Shown here: in pieces, positions 34,201 to 44,360 of the stretch
How positions within the stretch are numbered: the first letter of the stretch is position 1
How the letters are laid out: each line of letters starts with the position of its first letter
Assembly: GCA_950097015.1 (NCBI GenBank)
Contig: CATNEN010000033.1
Location: 3,911,501-3,975,500, forward strand
DNA: 64,000 nucleotides
From: Macrostomum hystrix
Lineage: Eukaryota; Platyhelminthes; Macrostomidae
Reading direction: 5' to 3'
Made by a program: the position numbers and the translations under genes
The notes under the pieces: model-generated
The model's input: the letters and a program-made list of their open reading frames with translations, nothing else
Told to the model about the DNA's origin: nothing
Database searches by the model: none

Positions 34201-35861
34201 TCACACCACACTCTCCACTCTCCATCATCACACCACACTCTCCACTCTCCATCATCACACCACACTCTCCACTCTCCATCATCACACCACACTCTCCACT
34301 CTCCATCATCACACCACACTCTCCACTCTCCATCATCACACCACACACTCCATCATCACCCACACTCTCCATCATCACCCACACTCTGCATCATCACCCA
34401 CACTCTGCATCATCACCCACACTCTCCATCATCACCCACACTCTCCATCATCACCCACACTCTTAAAACTTCATCATCACACCCCACCAGCTACGCCATG
34501 ATGGCATTCAACAGTCTGGTCGGCCTGCTGTCTTTCGAATTCGGTGCCGTCCGCTTCATCCTTGGTCGTCGGTGCGTCCTCACGCAGACGGAGGCCGAAT
34601 GCGAGGTTGGCGGCCGCGTCACCGTGGTCAGGACCAAGCCGCTTTGGACACGGTACGGCTTTCCTCCGTTCTGGCCCCTCTTTCCCTTCTTAGAGGCCAG
34701 CGGAATCGGCAGCCTTGCCTGATCACTGGCTGTGTGCCAACTCTCGACAAATGATGAGTCAAGGTCCCTAGGCGTAACTTAAATTTCTATCACGCTCGTA
34801 GATTATAACTTCTCTCTTCCTGCCCTTGTCACTTTTCTTCTCTCCCCCTCTGATTTTCCCTGCGCCATTTGGCAGCCTCACGGCCCTGCTGCTCGCCAAG
34901 CAACGCACTGTTCAGTAAGCATCTCACGAATGCTCCGCCATGTCACTTCCAGCTTCCAGCTGTTGATGGTCCGGGCTCTGGTCCGTCAGGGCCAGCTGCT
35001 GCACTGCCTCAACTTGGCGCTGACGGCCGCCATCCAGCTCGACAGCGCCGATGGTCGGACGCAGCTTCAGGCAGAATGGCCGCCTCAGCCGCTGGCTGTC
35101 GACTGGGTGGCCTGGCTTCGCGGTCTCGCCGGTGTCTCTCGCCTGGCCAGCAGCCTGGCCGCCGTCGCCTTCGTCTGTCGGTGCAGCCGACGCCCGGCCG
35201 CCGCCGACAACCCACAGCCGCCGCTGATTGCCAACTACCGTCTAGGGGCGAAGTTCTCCGCCCTGGCGGTGGCCAACGCGGCGCAGATGGCGCTGCAGAG
35301 CGCGGCGCTGTTCGCCGACTGCTCAGCGGGTGGCGGCGCCGATGCGGCCGCTGACTATTGCTGCGACTCGGCGAGTGGGTTGGCGAGGATTTCTGCTAGT
35401 CTAATTCCTGCGTTTTTCGCAAAGCAATTTGTGATTCCAACATCCTTCCCTTTGCACTTTGATCCCATTTCCTTGTCCTCCTTGAACACGAGTCCCAATT
35501 ATTCAACAGCTCAACCCTGCCCGCAGTGCACGCTCAGTTCGCACTGCAGCTGCTGCTGACGGTCCTGCAGGGCCTGTCGCTGTTCCTGTTTCACCGGTCT
35601 CCTCCTCCGTCGTCTCTACCGCCTTCGTTCGCCTCCACCGTCAGTGCCTGCCGATCCAAGCCGCAGCGCTCGCTGAGCCCGTCGGAGCAGCGCGGGCTTC
35701 GAGGATCTCGTTCGCCATCGGCCACGGCCGAGCTCGGCGTCGACGACTCCGTGCCAGCTGACGCCGCCGCCTGTGGAGCCTGCCGGCGACACCGGACGGA
35801 GTCCACGGACGAGCTGTCCCGCGATGTGAGCTCCGCCACCACGCGGGCATTTGGCTATTGA
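31218..35861 (+). CDS. organic solute transporter alpha-like multi-pass membrane protein (SLC51A / OST-alpha family)
   Basis: Seven exons join in frame: 31218-31353, 32057-32199, 32275-32348, 34491-34652, 34876-34914, 34953-35374, 35527-35861, giving about 436 aa, stop TGA. Each junction restores a codon, including A|TG (35374/35527). Hydrophobic helices are SACLLLAAAGACLYA, VTLASSLTALFPVCQWLIC, LMATYAMMAFNSLVGLLSF, FQLLMVRALVRQ, LRGLAGVSRLASSLAAVAF, LGAKFSALAVANAAQ and FALQLLLTVLQGLSLFLF. That fits the seven-helix OST-alpha plan, with its conserved VP(K/R)S after helix 3, the FQLLM segment and the NYRLGAKF segment. The C-terminal 90 residues are polar and poorly conserved. OST-alpha works with OST-beta at the basolateral membrane to export bile acids and steroids; the substrate here is unknown. 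TMEM184-like proteins are the main alternative. Intron 3 is almost wholly minisatellite plus a SINE; intron 5 is only 38 bp. Confidence 0.75.
31570..31740 (+). mobile_element. degenerate tRNA-derived SINE fragment
   Basis: GGGTTAGCCTATAGAGGATA (box A region) and GGTCAGGGGTTCGATTATT (box B region) match the head of the better copy at 32636. The following ACACTTAACTCTG matches its body. It lies in intron 1 of the OST-alpha-like gene, directly before a TTAA-element fragment. Confidence 0.7.
31755..31983. mobile_element. partial copy of the TTAA-ended dispersed element
   Basis: From CACCAGGGTCTTCGTCAGGA to GCAGTGGGTATTTGAAATAC it parallels 15920-16062 plus 17091-17116, without the mariner. The right end, TATTTGAAATACCCC then TTCTTTCC and TTAA (31980-31983), is the inverted counterpart of the left end at 15545-15580. 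The left end is missing. Confidence 0.65.
32366..32629. repeat. 20-bp CATCATCACACCACACTTTC minisatellite, first segment
   Basis: About 12 units with TTTC and TCTC variants, beginning about 20 bp after the intron 3 donor (32349). It is split from the main array by a SINE. Confidence 0.96.
32630..32970 (+). mobile_element. tRNA-derived SINE inserted in the minisatellite
   Basis: The tRNA-like head has box A (TAGCCTAGTGGTTAGGGCG) and box B (GGTCGGGGGTTCGATTCCC). The body contains AGCAAGACACTTAACTCTG and CACCCAGCTGTTAAATGGGT, a conserved block shared by SINEs of many marine invertebrates. The tail is ATT/TATTA repeats. The 12-mer ATCATCACACCA abuts both ends (32618-32629, 32971-32982) and is a possible target-site duplication, although the host array has the same sequence. 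Confidence 0.87.
32971..34470. repeat. 20-bp CATCATCACACCACACTCTC minisatellite, main segment with higher-order blocks
   Basis: Roughly 75 units of CCATCATCACACCACACTCT with length variants: an extra CACTCTC insert, a CATCATCACCCACACTCTC 19-mer and ACACACTCC. Long variant strings recur, for example 33290-33540 and 33660-33900, so blocks of several hundred bases were duplicated. It ends about 20 bp before the exon 4 acceptor at 34490. Confidence 0.96.
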
Positions 35862-36835
35862 ATTTATTTCGGACGGCGCTTTCTCATACTGGCTACTGTG
35901 AGTAGAGTTTCTCGGGCTTGAATAGGATTTGGTTTTGGTGATATGCCAAGCCAAAGCGGCGAAGTCCGGTCTACAAATGTATCATTTTCTGTGCATTTTT
36001 ACCTTTGTTACTATCCCTATCAGTCGTGGCTTTGTTCGTATTCGCTTCATTCATAGCCAAATTCAAGGGCCGAATTTTTGTTTCACGCTTTTTCGTTAAA
36101 TAATGATTTAGTTTGAAATCTGCTGTGCGTACTACTGTTGTTAGTAGAAAAGTTGTAATTTTGTCCGTTTTAGTCCTATTGTTGATTTTTTTTAGTTTTG
36201 AAAAAAATAATAAGACATTTTCGTTACTTCAGAATGCCTTTAATCAGAAAAAACTAAAAAACAAAAGGAAGTATTTGTCGCTTGTTTTAAATAATTCGAT
36301 GGTGATTCTTACGTGTTCAAATCTAGATCAGTCTAGAAATAATTTCATGCCTGACTACTTGTGCAGTAGTGTACAGTGCGCATCAGCTGATGTCCGTTGG
36401 CAACTCTTATTAGACTAGTGTGCCACGCCCCGTTCGAGAGTCACGCTTTCTCTCAATTCACAGATTTTATGACTTTTTCGCCTCAGTTCCTTTCCTCCTT
36501 CTTTTCCCCTTTATCCCCCGCGATCCGTCCATGGCCACTTGGTCTTTCCCGGATGTGAAACGTCAAGAAACGTTCTTTTGTAATTATTGAAATGCAACCT
36601 GCTGCTGCTGCTGCTCGTGCTGAATTTGAGCAGGGGGTGAGTCCAGCCTTGCGCTCTCTCTTTTTATCTGACTTTTTTCTGGCAGCGCAATCAGTTAGTC
36701 AAAAGGGAGGCAGATTTTAAGGGCAAAGCAAGAAAGCAGGAATATTGGGCGCGCTGTTCCTGTGAGCAGTGCTCAGAGCTCAACCTGGTCTAAAGGCTAA
36801 TTATTCTGCTGTAAAGTCCCCTTGTGAGTCAGCGG
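35862..36835. other. 3' flank of the OST-alpha-like gene and intergenic DNA
   Basis: A/T-rich with a short CTG run at 36600-36614. No exon or element end was recognised. Confidence 0.5.
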
Positions 36836-36990
36836 ACTTACTTACTTACGTACTTACTTATATGCTTACTTACTTAGTTACTTACTTGATTGCTTACTTA
36901 CTTGCTTACTTACTTATTTGCATACTTACTTGCTTACTTACTTACTTACTTACTTACTTATATGCATACTTACTACTAACCAATGTACTA
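36836..36990. repeat. (CTTA)n microsatellite
   Basis: Imperfect CTTA tetranucleotide run with GCTTA, TATG and GTTA interruptions, about 150 bp. Confidence 0.94.
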
Positions 36991-37285
36991 CTTACTTTCT
37001 TTCTTCTTAAATGCTCCCAATACAAAAGACAATACTCTTAGACAGTAGGCACAGCTTTATCTGTTGAGAGCGTGACTTTTTGAAAAGACTGAAAATCTCA
37101 CGAGTGAGAATAACAGGGAATATTGTGCGAAATTCTCCGTTCCAGTATCCCTAATGTCGCCGCCCTGTTTTATCATCCCATTGCAGCACCTCTCAGCGGG
37201 GAGTCTCCGTGTTATTGGATTCCGTGCGTCGTGACTTGTTGCTTATTTTGGCTTTTGCCGACATTTTAATCACGTATGCGGCAGT
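36991..37285. other. spacer between arrays
   Basis: No coding exon or RNA gene was recognised. Confidence 0.5.
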
Positions 37286-38344
37286 AAAATTTTTACCTGT
37301 CTTGTCCCCATTCTCTCCCTGTCTCGTCTCCTTTCTCTCCCTGTCTTGTCCCCATTCTCTCCCTGTCTCGTCTCCTTTCTCTCCCTGTCTTGTCCCCATT
37401 CTCTCCCTGTCTTGTCCCCATTCTCTCCCTGTCTTGTCCCCATTCTCTCCCTGTCTTGTCTCCATTCTCTCCCTGTCTTGTCCCCATTCTCTCCCTGTCT
37501 TGTCTCCTTTCTCTCCCTGTCTTGTCCCCATTCTCTCCGTCTTGTCTCCTTTCTCTCCCTGTCTTGTCCCCATTCTCTCCCTGTCTCGTCTCCTTTCTCT
37601 CCCTGTCTTGTCCCCATTCTCTCCCTGTCTTGTCCCCATTCTCTACCTGTCTTGTCTCCTTTCTCTCCCTGTCTTGTCCCCATTCTCTCCGTCTTGTCTC
37701 CTTTCTCTCCCTGTCTTGTCCCCATTCTCTCCCTGTCTTGTCTCCATTCTCTCCTTGTCTCGTCTCCTTTCTCTCCCTGTCTCGTCTCCTTTCTCTCCCT
37801 GTCTTGTCCCCATTCTTCCCTGTCTTGTATCCATTCTCTCCCTGTCTTGTCCCCATTCTCTCCCTGTCTCGTCTCCTTTCTCTCCCTGTCTTGTCTCCTT
37901 TCTCTCCCTGTCTTGTCCCCATTCTCTCCGTCTTGTCTCCTTTCTCTCCCTGTCTTGTCCCCATTCTCTCCGTCTCGTCTCCTTTCTCTCCCTGTCTCGT
38001 CTCCTTTCTCTCCCTGTCTCGTCTCCTTTCTCTCCCTGTCTTGTCTCCATTCTCTCCCTGTCTTGTCTACTTTCTCTCCCTGTCTTGTCTCCATTCTCTC
38101 CCTGTCTTGTCTCCATTCTCTCCCCGTCTTGTCTCCTTTCTCTCCCCGTCTTGTCTCCTTTCTCTCCCTGTCTTGTCTCCTTTCTCTCCTTGTCTTGTCT
38201 CCTTTCTCTCCCTGTCTTGTCTCCTTTCTCTCCCTGTCTTGTCTCCTTTCTCTCCCTGTCTTGTCTCCTTTCTCTCCCTGTCTCGTCTCCTTTCTCTCCC
38301 TGTCTTGTCTCCTTTCTCTCCCTGTCTGGTCTCCATTCTCTCAC
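37286..38344. repeat. 22-bp pyrimidine-rich minisatellite, about 48 copies
   Basis: The unit is TCTCCCTGTCTTGTCCCCAT plus TC, with CTCGTCTCCTTTC variants and occasional 20/21-mers. The left part prefers CCCCATT, the right part CTCCTTT. A 22-bp period without stops leaves three forward and several reverse frames open for 200-400 codons; all are artefacts. Confidence 0.97.
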
Positions 38345-38845
38345 GTAATAAAATCATGCATATACATTTAAATAGGATACAATATCCTCTAATAGCTAAC
38401 TCGATCAATTCGGCAGGGAGTTTGGATGTCAGCTCCATGTGGCTGACTGACAGGGAGTGTGTGACGCCCAGACAGTTGCTTATCTATGGTCAACTGTTGT
38501 TTCACTATGCGAAATGGGAGCAAAGTAAACCACATTTTCTCCCAACGCATTGCCACATGGACCCAATTTTTAGTCCTCCCATAGCAGACCAATTTGTTGA
38601 ACAATGTTTTAGCTTCCGACTAAAAACTGGATGCTTTGAATCTGTTTGTTAACATTTTCTGCTGCGCACATCATACACAGTGCGCGGCACCTGTGTTGCC
38701 TCTCCAATCTGTATATTTAATCTCGCCCGTGTGCCCGAAGCTGTTGTTGGCTCCTCCATGTGTGACACTGGCATCAGCGCTGCTGGAACTGGCTGGGAAT
38801 CTAAATAAATCAATCCACAATCCACAATCAACAATCCACAATCCA
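38345..38845. other. unique spacer between two arrays
   Basis: No gene was recognised. Open frames here are continuations of frames from the adjoining arrays. Confidence 0.5.
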
Positions 38846-38854
38846 AAATTTGTC

Positions 38855-39636
38855 TATCCACTATCCATCTATCCACTATCCATCTATCCACTATCCATCT
38901 ATCCACTATCCATCTATCCACTATCCATCTATCCACTATCCATCTATCCACTATCCATCTATCCACTATCCATCTATCCACTATCCATCTATCCACTATC
39001 CATCTATCCACTATCCATCTATCCACTATCCATCTATCCACTATCCATCTATCCACTATCCATCTATCCACTATCCATCTATCCACTATCCATCTATCCA
39101 CTATCCATCTATCCACTATCCATCTATCCACTATCCATCTATCCACTATCCATCTATCCACTATCCATCTATCCACTATCCATCTATCCACTATCCATCT
39201 ATCCACTATCCATCTATCCACTATCCATCTATCCACTATCCATCTATCCACTATCCATCTATCCACTATCCATCTATCCACTATCCATCTATCCACTATC
39301 CATCTATCCACTATCCATCTATCCACTATCCATCTATCCACTATCCATCTATCCACTATCCATCTATCCACTATCCATCTATCCACTATCCATCTATCCA
39401 CTATCCATCTATCCACTATCCATCTATCCACTATCCATCTATCCACTATCCATCTATCCACTATCCATCTATCCACTATCCATCTATCCACTATCCATCT
39501 ATCCACTATCCATCTATCCACTATCCATCTATCCACTATCCATCTATCCACTATCCATCTATCCACTATCCATCTATCCACTATCCATCTATCCACTATC
39601 CATCTATCCACTATCCATCTATCCACTATCCATCCA
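38855..39636. repeat. 15-bp minisatellite, about 52 copies, essentially invariant
   Basis: The unit is CTATCCACTATCCAT. By eye every unit is identical over about 780 bp, unlike all neighbouring arrays. The period of 15 opens YPLSI- and RWIVD-type frames on the two strands. Confidence 0.97.
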
Positions 39637-39649
39637 CTATTCTGGTATA

Positions 39650-39753
39650 ACGCTTGCTGGACAGTTAGAATAAAAAGAAAAATAGAATGAAAAAAGAGTT
39701 CATCTATCCACTATCCATCTATTCATCTATCCATCTAACTGTCCAGCAAGCGT
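39650..39753. repeat. 20-bp perfect inverted repeat flanking a fragment of the 15-bp array
   Basis: ACGCTTGCTGGACAGTTAGA (39650-39669) recurs as its exact reverse complement at 39734-39753. The 64-bp interval carries an A/G-rich segment and two to three degenerate units of the 15-bp repeat. Confidence 0.92.
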
Positions 39754-40320
39754 CCATTGGCCCGCAGACTCGCATCCACATATGTTGGTGGACAAAAAAG
39801 TTTTCTATCCTTGGCCAGCGGGACAATGACCCTTGTGTGACGTAATCATCCGCTCTTGTCAGCGCTCGCACTTCATTCCGAGCTGCCGCAAGCTCAGAAT
39901 GTTTATTTGTTTGCTTTTTTGACTGCATAAAATCGAATCCTTCCCCATTGCAGACTTGGGAGAAATATCCCCAGCCGAGCGGCTCTGTTTATTATGATGC
40001 ATCCACTAGCAGGGCGCAGCTTCTCGGATGTCGAAAGGGTCCCGCCCGGCCTCGGGGTCGGACATGTCAATCAGTTGACTGCCGGGGCAGGGCGCGACCG
40101 CGGGTAAACACAGCCGCGCTGCGAGTGACGCGAATCGCTGCAGCAGAAAAAGAGTCAAATCTTGTGTGCCACTTGGGGCGAATGCGTGGGCAGCCTCGAG
40201 TGTTCGCATATGCGACTGAACAACTGGACATTGGCTAAGGTGTGGAAACAATTGACTTCAAAGCTTGAAGGTGAAGTGTTCCTCCCACATTGATTGCGAT
40301 GGCTAAACTAAATTGCCGTT
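39754..40320. other. unique spacer
   Basis: No coding exon or element was recognised. Confidence 0.5.
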
Positions 40321-40324
40321 TCCT

Positions 40325-41030
40325 TCGATTCCCTCTTCCCCCCCCCCTACATCAATTCCCCCTTCCCTTCCTCCTTTGATTCTCCCCTTCCCCTTTTCCT
40401 TCGATTCTCCCATTCCCCTTCCTCCTTCAATTCTCCCCTTCCCCTTTTCCTTTGATTCTCCCCTTCCCTTTTTCCTTCGATACTCACCTTCCCCTTCTCC
40501 TTCGATTCTCCCCTTCCCTTTTTCCTTCGATTCTCACCTTCCCTCTTTCCTTCGATTCTCCCCCTCACCTTCTCCTTCAATTCTCCCCTTCCCCTTCTCC
40601 TTCGATTCTCCCCTTCCCTTCCTCCTTCGATTCTCCCCTTCCCCTTTTCCTTTGATTCACCCCTTCCCCTTCTCCTTCGATTCTCCCCTTCCCCTTCTCC
40701 TTCGATTCTCCCCTTCCCTTTTTCCTTCGATTCTCCCCCTCACCTTCTCCTTTGATTCACCCCTTCCCCTTCTCCTTCGATTCTCCCCTTCCCCTTCTCC
40801 TTCGATTCTCCCCTTCCCTTTTTCCTTCGATTCTCCCCCCTCACCTTCTCCTTTGATTCACCCCTTCCCCTTCTCCTTCGATTCTCCCCTTCCCCTTCTC
40901 CTTCGATTCTCCCCTTCCCTTTTTCCTTCGATTCTCCCCCTCACCTTCTCCTTCGATTTTCCCCATTCCCTTCCCCCTCGATTCTTCTTCCCCTCCTCCT
41001 TCGATTCTCCCTTTCCCCTCCTCCTTTGAT
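40325..41030. repeat. about 24-bp pyrimidine-rich minisatellite
   Basis: About 29 units of CCCCTTCTCCTTCGATTCTC (with CCTT or TTTT variants). The order of variants recurs in larger blocks (40600-40740, 40740-40860, 40860-40960). The + strand is almost entirely C/T. Confidence 0.95.
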
Positions 41031-41263
41031 GGAACGCCGCATTGTACAATATGAAATGACGTCACAATTTGCCACAAGCCACGCAAAGAAGAATTTACGT
41101 TAGCGAACCGGCAGCAATCATGCAAAGCAACACTTTCAGCAATAATTCTAGGCGCCTTGTATTCATGCGGCCTAGCAACCAGGTCGGGCCATTGTGAGCC
41201 GTGTTCTGAGCGATCTCATCAGCCAATTTGTTAATTCAAGTTGGCGCCAACTGTGCCGCTGTA
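41031..41263. other. unique spacer, possible 3' UTR of the tentative exon
   Basis: Nothing recognised. Confidence 0.4.
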
Positions 41264-41670
41264 TTAACTCCACAGCGTGGTACCGTCGCTTGAGTCCATG
41301 GGGGGGCGTCGGACTCGAGTGCCGGCCACCACCGCCTCAGCTGACCATCCCAGCGAGCTGGAACCGTTAGGCTTCAAGTGGCCCCCGCTTCGCTGATCTT
41401 GAAGCAAGCTGAGTGGAAAAGTGAGCCACCAATGAATTCCAGAGCAGTGCGGCTTGGTGCTTGGCGCCAGTGTGCTCATATCTTGAGCAGTTGTGAAGCC
41501 TAGACTGGTTATGCGACCCACTTCAATTTGTTTCTGGGCCATTGCCTCTGCTGCATGAAGCGCTAATTGCTGCTGCTGCTGCTGCTGTGGCACTGCCTGT
41601 CTGGGCTTGTCTGCATTCATTGCATTTCTAGGGCTCTGTGACAAACTATTCTCGCTTGTTAGCGCTGCAC
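41264..41670 (-). CDS. tentative terminal coding exon of an unrecognised gene
   Basis: Minus strand: a plausible acceptor (TTTTTATTGCCATCAG at 41686-41671) is followed by an open frame to TAA at 41264. The translation has a short Gln run, then ALHAAEAMAQKQIEVGRI and an otherwise non-repetitive sequence ending DSSDGTTLWS. I do not recognise the family. No upstream partner exon was found, and the next arrays occupy 41757-43640. It could be a chance frame. Confidence 0.25.
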
Positions 41671-41756
41671 CTGATGGCAATAAAAATATCATATTCGACA
41701 ATGAAGTCTTAAGCACTGCTCCATATTACGTTTAATATGGTCTATCTTTAGCACAC

Positions 41757-42375
41757 GATTCTTCCCTTCCCATCCATTCTCCCCTTCCCTTCCATTCTAC
41801 CCTTCCCTTCCATTCTACCCTTCCCTTCCATTCTCCCCTTCCCATCCATTCTCCCCTTCCCTTCCATTCTCCCCTTCCCTTCCATTCTCCCCTTCCCTTC
41901 CATTCTACCCTTCCCTTCCATTCTCCCCTTCCCTTCCATTCTCCCCTTCCCTTCCATTCTCCCCTTCCCTTCCATTCTACCCTTCCCTTCCATTCTCCCC
42001 TTCCCTTCCATTCTACCCTTCCCTTCCATTCTCCCCTTCCCTTCCATTCTACCCTTCCCTTCCATTCTCCCCTTCCCTTCCATTCTCCCCTTCCCTTCCA
42101 TTCTCCCCTTCCCTTCCATTCTTCCCTTCCCTTCCATTCTCCCCTTCCCTTCCATTCTCCCCTTCCCTTCCATTCTTCCCTTCCCTTCCATTCTCCCCTT
42201 CCCTTCCATTCTCCCCTTCCCTTCCATTCTCCCCTTCCCTTTCATTCTACCCTTCCCCTCCATTCTCCCCTTCTCTCAATACTCCCCTTCCCCTCCATTC
42301 TCTCCTTCCCTTCTATTCTCTCCATCCTTGCCATTATCCCCTTTCCACTCCATTCTCCCTTTCCCATTCATCTCC
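41757..42375. repeat. 18-bp pyrimidine-rich minisatellite, about 33 copies
   Basis: The unit is CATTCTCCCCTTCCCTTC, with TACCC and TTCCC variants, decaying after 42250. The complementary strand gives an artefactual EGKGRM-type open frame. Confidence 0.96.
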
Positions 42376-43282
42376 CATTCCCCTATTTAGTTCAGCAAAG
42401 CGAAGCTCACTTTCTCTCTATTTGTCAGTAGAAAACTTTGGCATTTAAATAAGTGCCAATGTGTTGCATGGACACTGTTAGCCCGGATTTTTTGTCCAAA
42501 TGAAATCCCATGCGGCCAGATTGAATTTCACCTTGCCAAATCAGGTTAGCTTTGTAAGACCTTCGATTAAGTCCAGCTCGTTATGAAGAGAAACTTGGCA
42601 AAGATGAAGGCAGCAAAGCCTGCGACTGAAGATGCGGCGGGCGTGGGGGTGATGCCGCATCTCAAACAATGTTTGCCATGACTGTAATTGATTCCAGCTG
42701 ATAAAAACTCCCCGGAACCTGCCACTGCCTCCCCTACCGCTTGGTGCCATCGCTTCCCATCTCCCCTTCTCTTGGCGGACAATCCTTATCCCAGGCCCGA
42801 CCGTTTGATTGACGCGTTCAATCCCTGGCAAACTGGAGGCTGCGTCAGTTGCAGGAATTGGCCGCTTCAGCCGTGCCCGCCCACCCCCTCCGCGAGTGTA
42901 GTGTTGCCCGAATGGCTGCGCTGAAAGCATCTGTCAGGAGGGCAGTCTGTCGCTTTAACGAGGCTGATCGGCCTTCCATTTTTCTTCCGCAGCAGAAATT
43001 GCTTAACTGCCGCATTCCTGGACCTGTTGGGAGTTTCTTGGGATTTTTCTATCCGCCCAGATCCCATTGCTTTCTTTGCCCTGCATGCATGATGGTTTCT
43101 GTGCCGCTGCCTCGGTCGGGACCGACACCCGCTGTGCTACAGCTCCCGGCCGGGGATCTTAGTCGCCTGGCCAGAACCCCGGCTGTGTTGCTGACCGGCT
43201 GCCAGGATCGGCGGAGGCAGAGAGAATTCAGGGGCTGAATACTCGGTATTAAGTCCGCCGCAGACTTTATCATGAAGTTGTC
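42376..43282. other. unique spacer
   Basis: Several open frames of 70-130 codons on both strands show no motif or splice support. Nothing else was recognised. Confidence 0.45.
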
Positions 43283-43642
43283 CCTGTCTCATCTCTCCCG
43301 TGTCTCATCTCTCCCGTGTCTCATCTCTCCCGTGTCTCATCTCTCCCGTGTCTCATCTCTCCCGTGTCTCATCTCTCCCGTGTCTCATCTCTCCCGTGTC
43401 TCATCTCTCCCGTGTCTCATCTCTCCCGTGTCTCATCTCTCCTGTGTCTCATCTCTCCGTGTCTCATCTCTCCCGTGTCTCATCTCTCCTGTGTCTCATC
43501 TCTCCCGTGTCTCATCTCTCCCGTGTCTCATCTCTCCCGTGTCTCATCTCTCCCGTGTCTCATCTCTCCTGTGTCTGAGCTCTCCCGTGTCTTATCTCTC
43601 CTGTGTCTCATCTCTCCCGTGTCTTAGCCTCCTCTCTCGCAT
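43283..43642. repeat. 16-bp pyrimidine-rich minisatellite, about 22 copies
   Basis: The unit is CTCATCTCTCCCGTGT, with CTGTGT and one 15-bp variant. Very homogeneous in the left half. Confidence 0.96.
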
Positions 43643-44233
43643 GTCTCATTGGAGAGAGGGGTGGTTGGCGATTTGAGAAAGGAGTATTCGAAAAATGCTT
43701 AACGAGGATCGACAATTTAAGAGCTTGCTGTTTTTTAACTAACACGAAATCACTCTACTGTACATATGAGCTGTTCATTTGATTTTTGCCAAGCAATCAT
43801 GTATATTTGCGCATTCTGTAACTAAATAAAAATACGAAAACAAGAGCACATAACTCGAAAATAGTGCAGCCCATCCTTGATGTGAGGTGCGGATGCAAAG
43901 TGTTTCGCAGATTTTACAAGCAATAGGGATACAGGCATGTGTGGCACACGATTTTCGCATGTAAGGCAAGTTAAAGAGAGAAATGTCAATTGGCTTAAGA
44001 AGATGGACTGGCGGCGATTTTTCATTGCAGCATTTATTTGAGTTTTGCATTGTCACTGTTGGAGTACACCTTGCTTGCTCACTAAGCGGAAATGCGGCTT
44101 TAAATTTGATCAGCTGATGTTCTAGTTCAGCACTGACACCGCCTTGCAGAACTGCTATCCGTAAATGGCGGCGGAGAACGGATCGGGAATACCAGGAAAG
44201 TCAGCTGTGGGTCGTCCCGACTCATCAGTTCAG
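43643..44233. other. 3' flank of the Zic gene
   Basis: A/T-rich, no other gene seen. It carries a minus-strand polyadenylation signal candidate at 44038-44033. Confidence 0.45.
44033..44038 (-). promoter_or_regulatory. candidate polyadenylation signal AATAAA of Zic
   Basis: TTTATT on the + strand reads AATAAA on the minus strand, about 200 bp after the Zic stop codon. Confidence 0.35.
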
Positions 44234-44328
44234 TCAAGAGAATGTTGGGAACAGCAACGGCTTGCAGTTGTGCGGCTGCTGCTGCTGATGCAAATGATGG
44301 TGCTGCTGATGCAGCTGATAATGCTGGA

Positions 44329-44360
<32 letters not shown>

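Noticed and set aside
37209-38652. Long Ser/Pro/Leu-rich frames on the + strand and Arg/Glu/Thr-rich frames on the - strand
   Set aside because: A 22-bp unit cycles through all three frames without stops, so every frame is open by construction.
38636-39673. 345-codon frame repeating YPLSI and its minus-strand partner
   Set aside because: It is a translation of the perfect 15-bp array with no splice or start support.
42541-43238. Frames of 129 codons on both strands
   Set aside because: No motif, no splice consistency, and overlapping frames on both strands of unique GC-moderate DNA.
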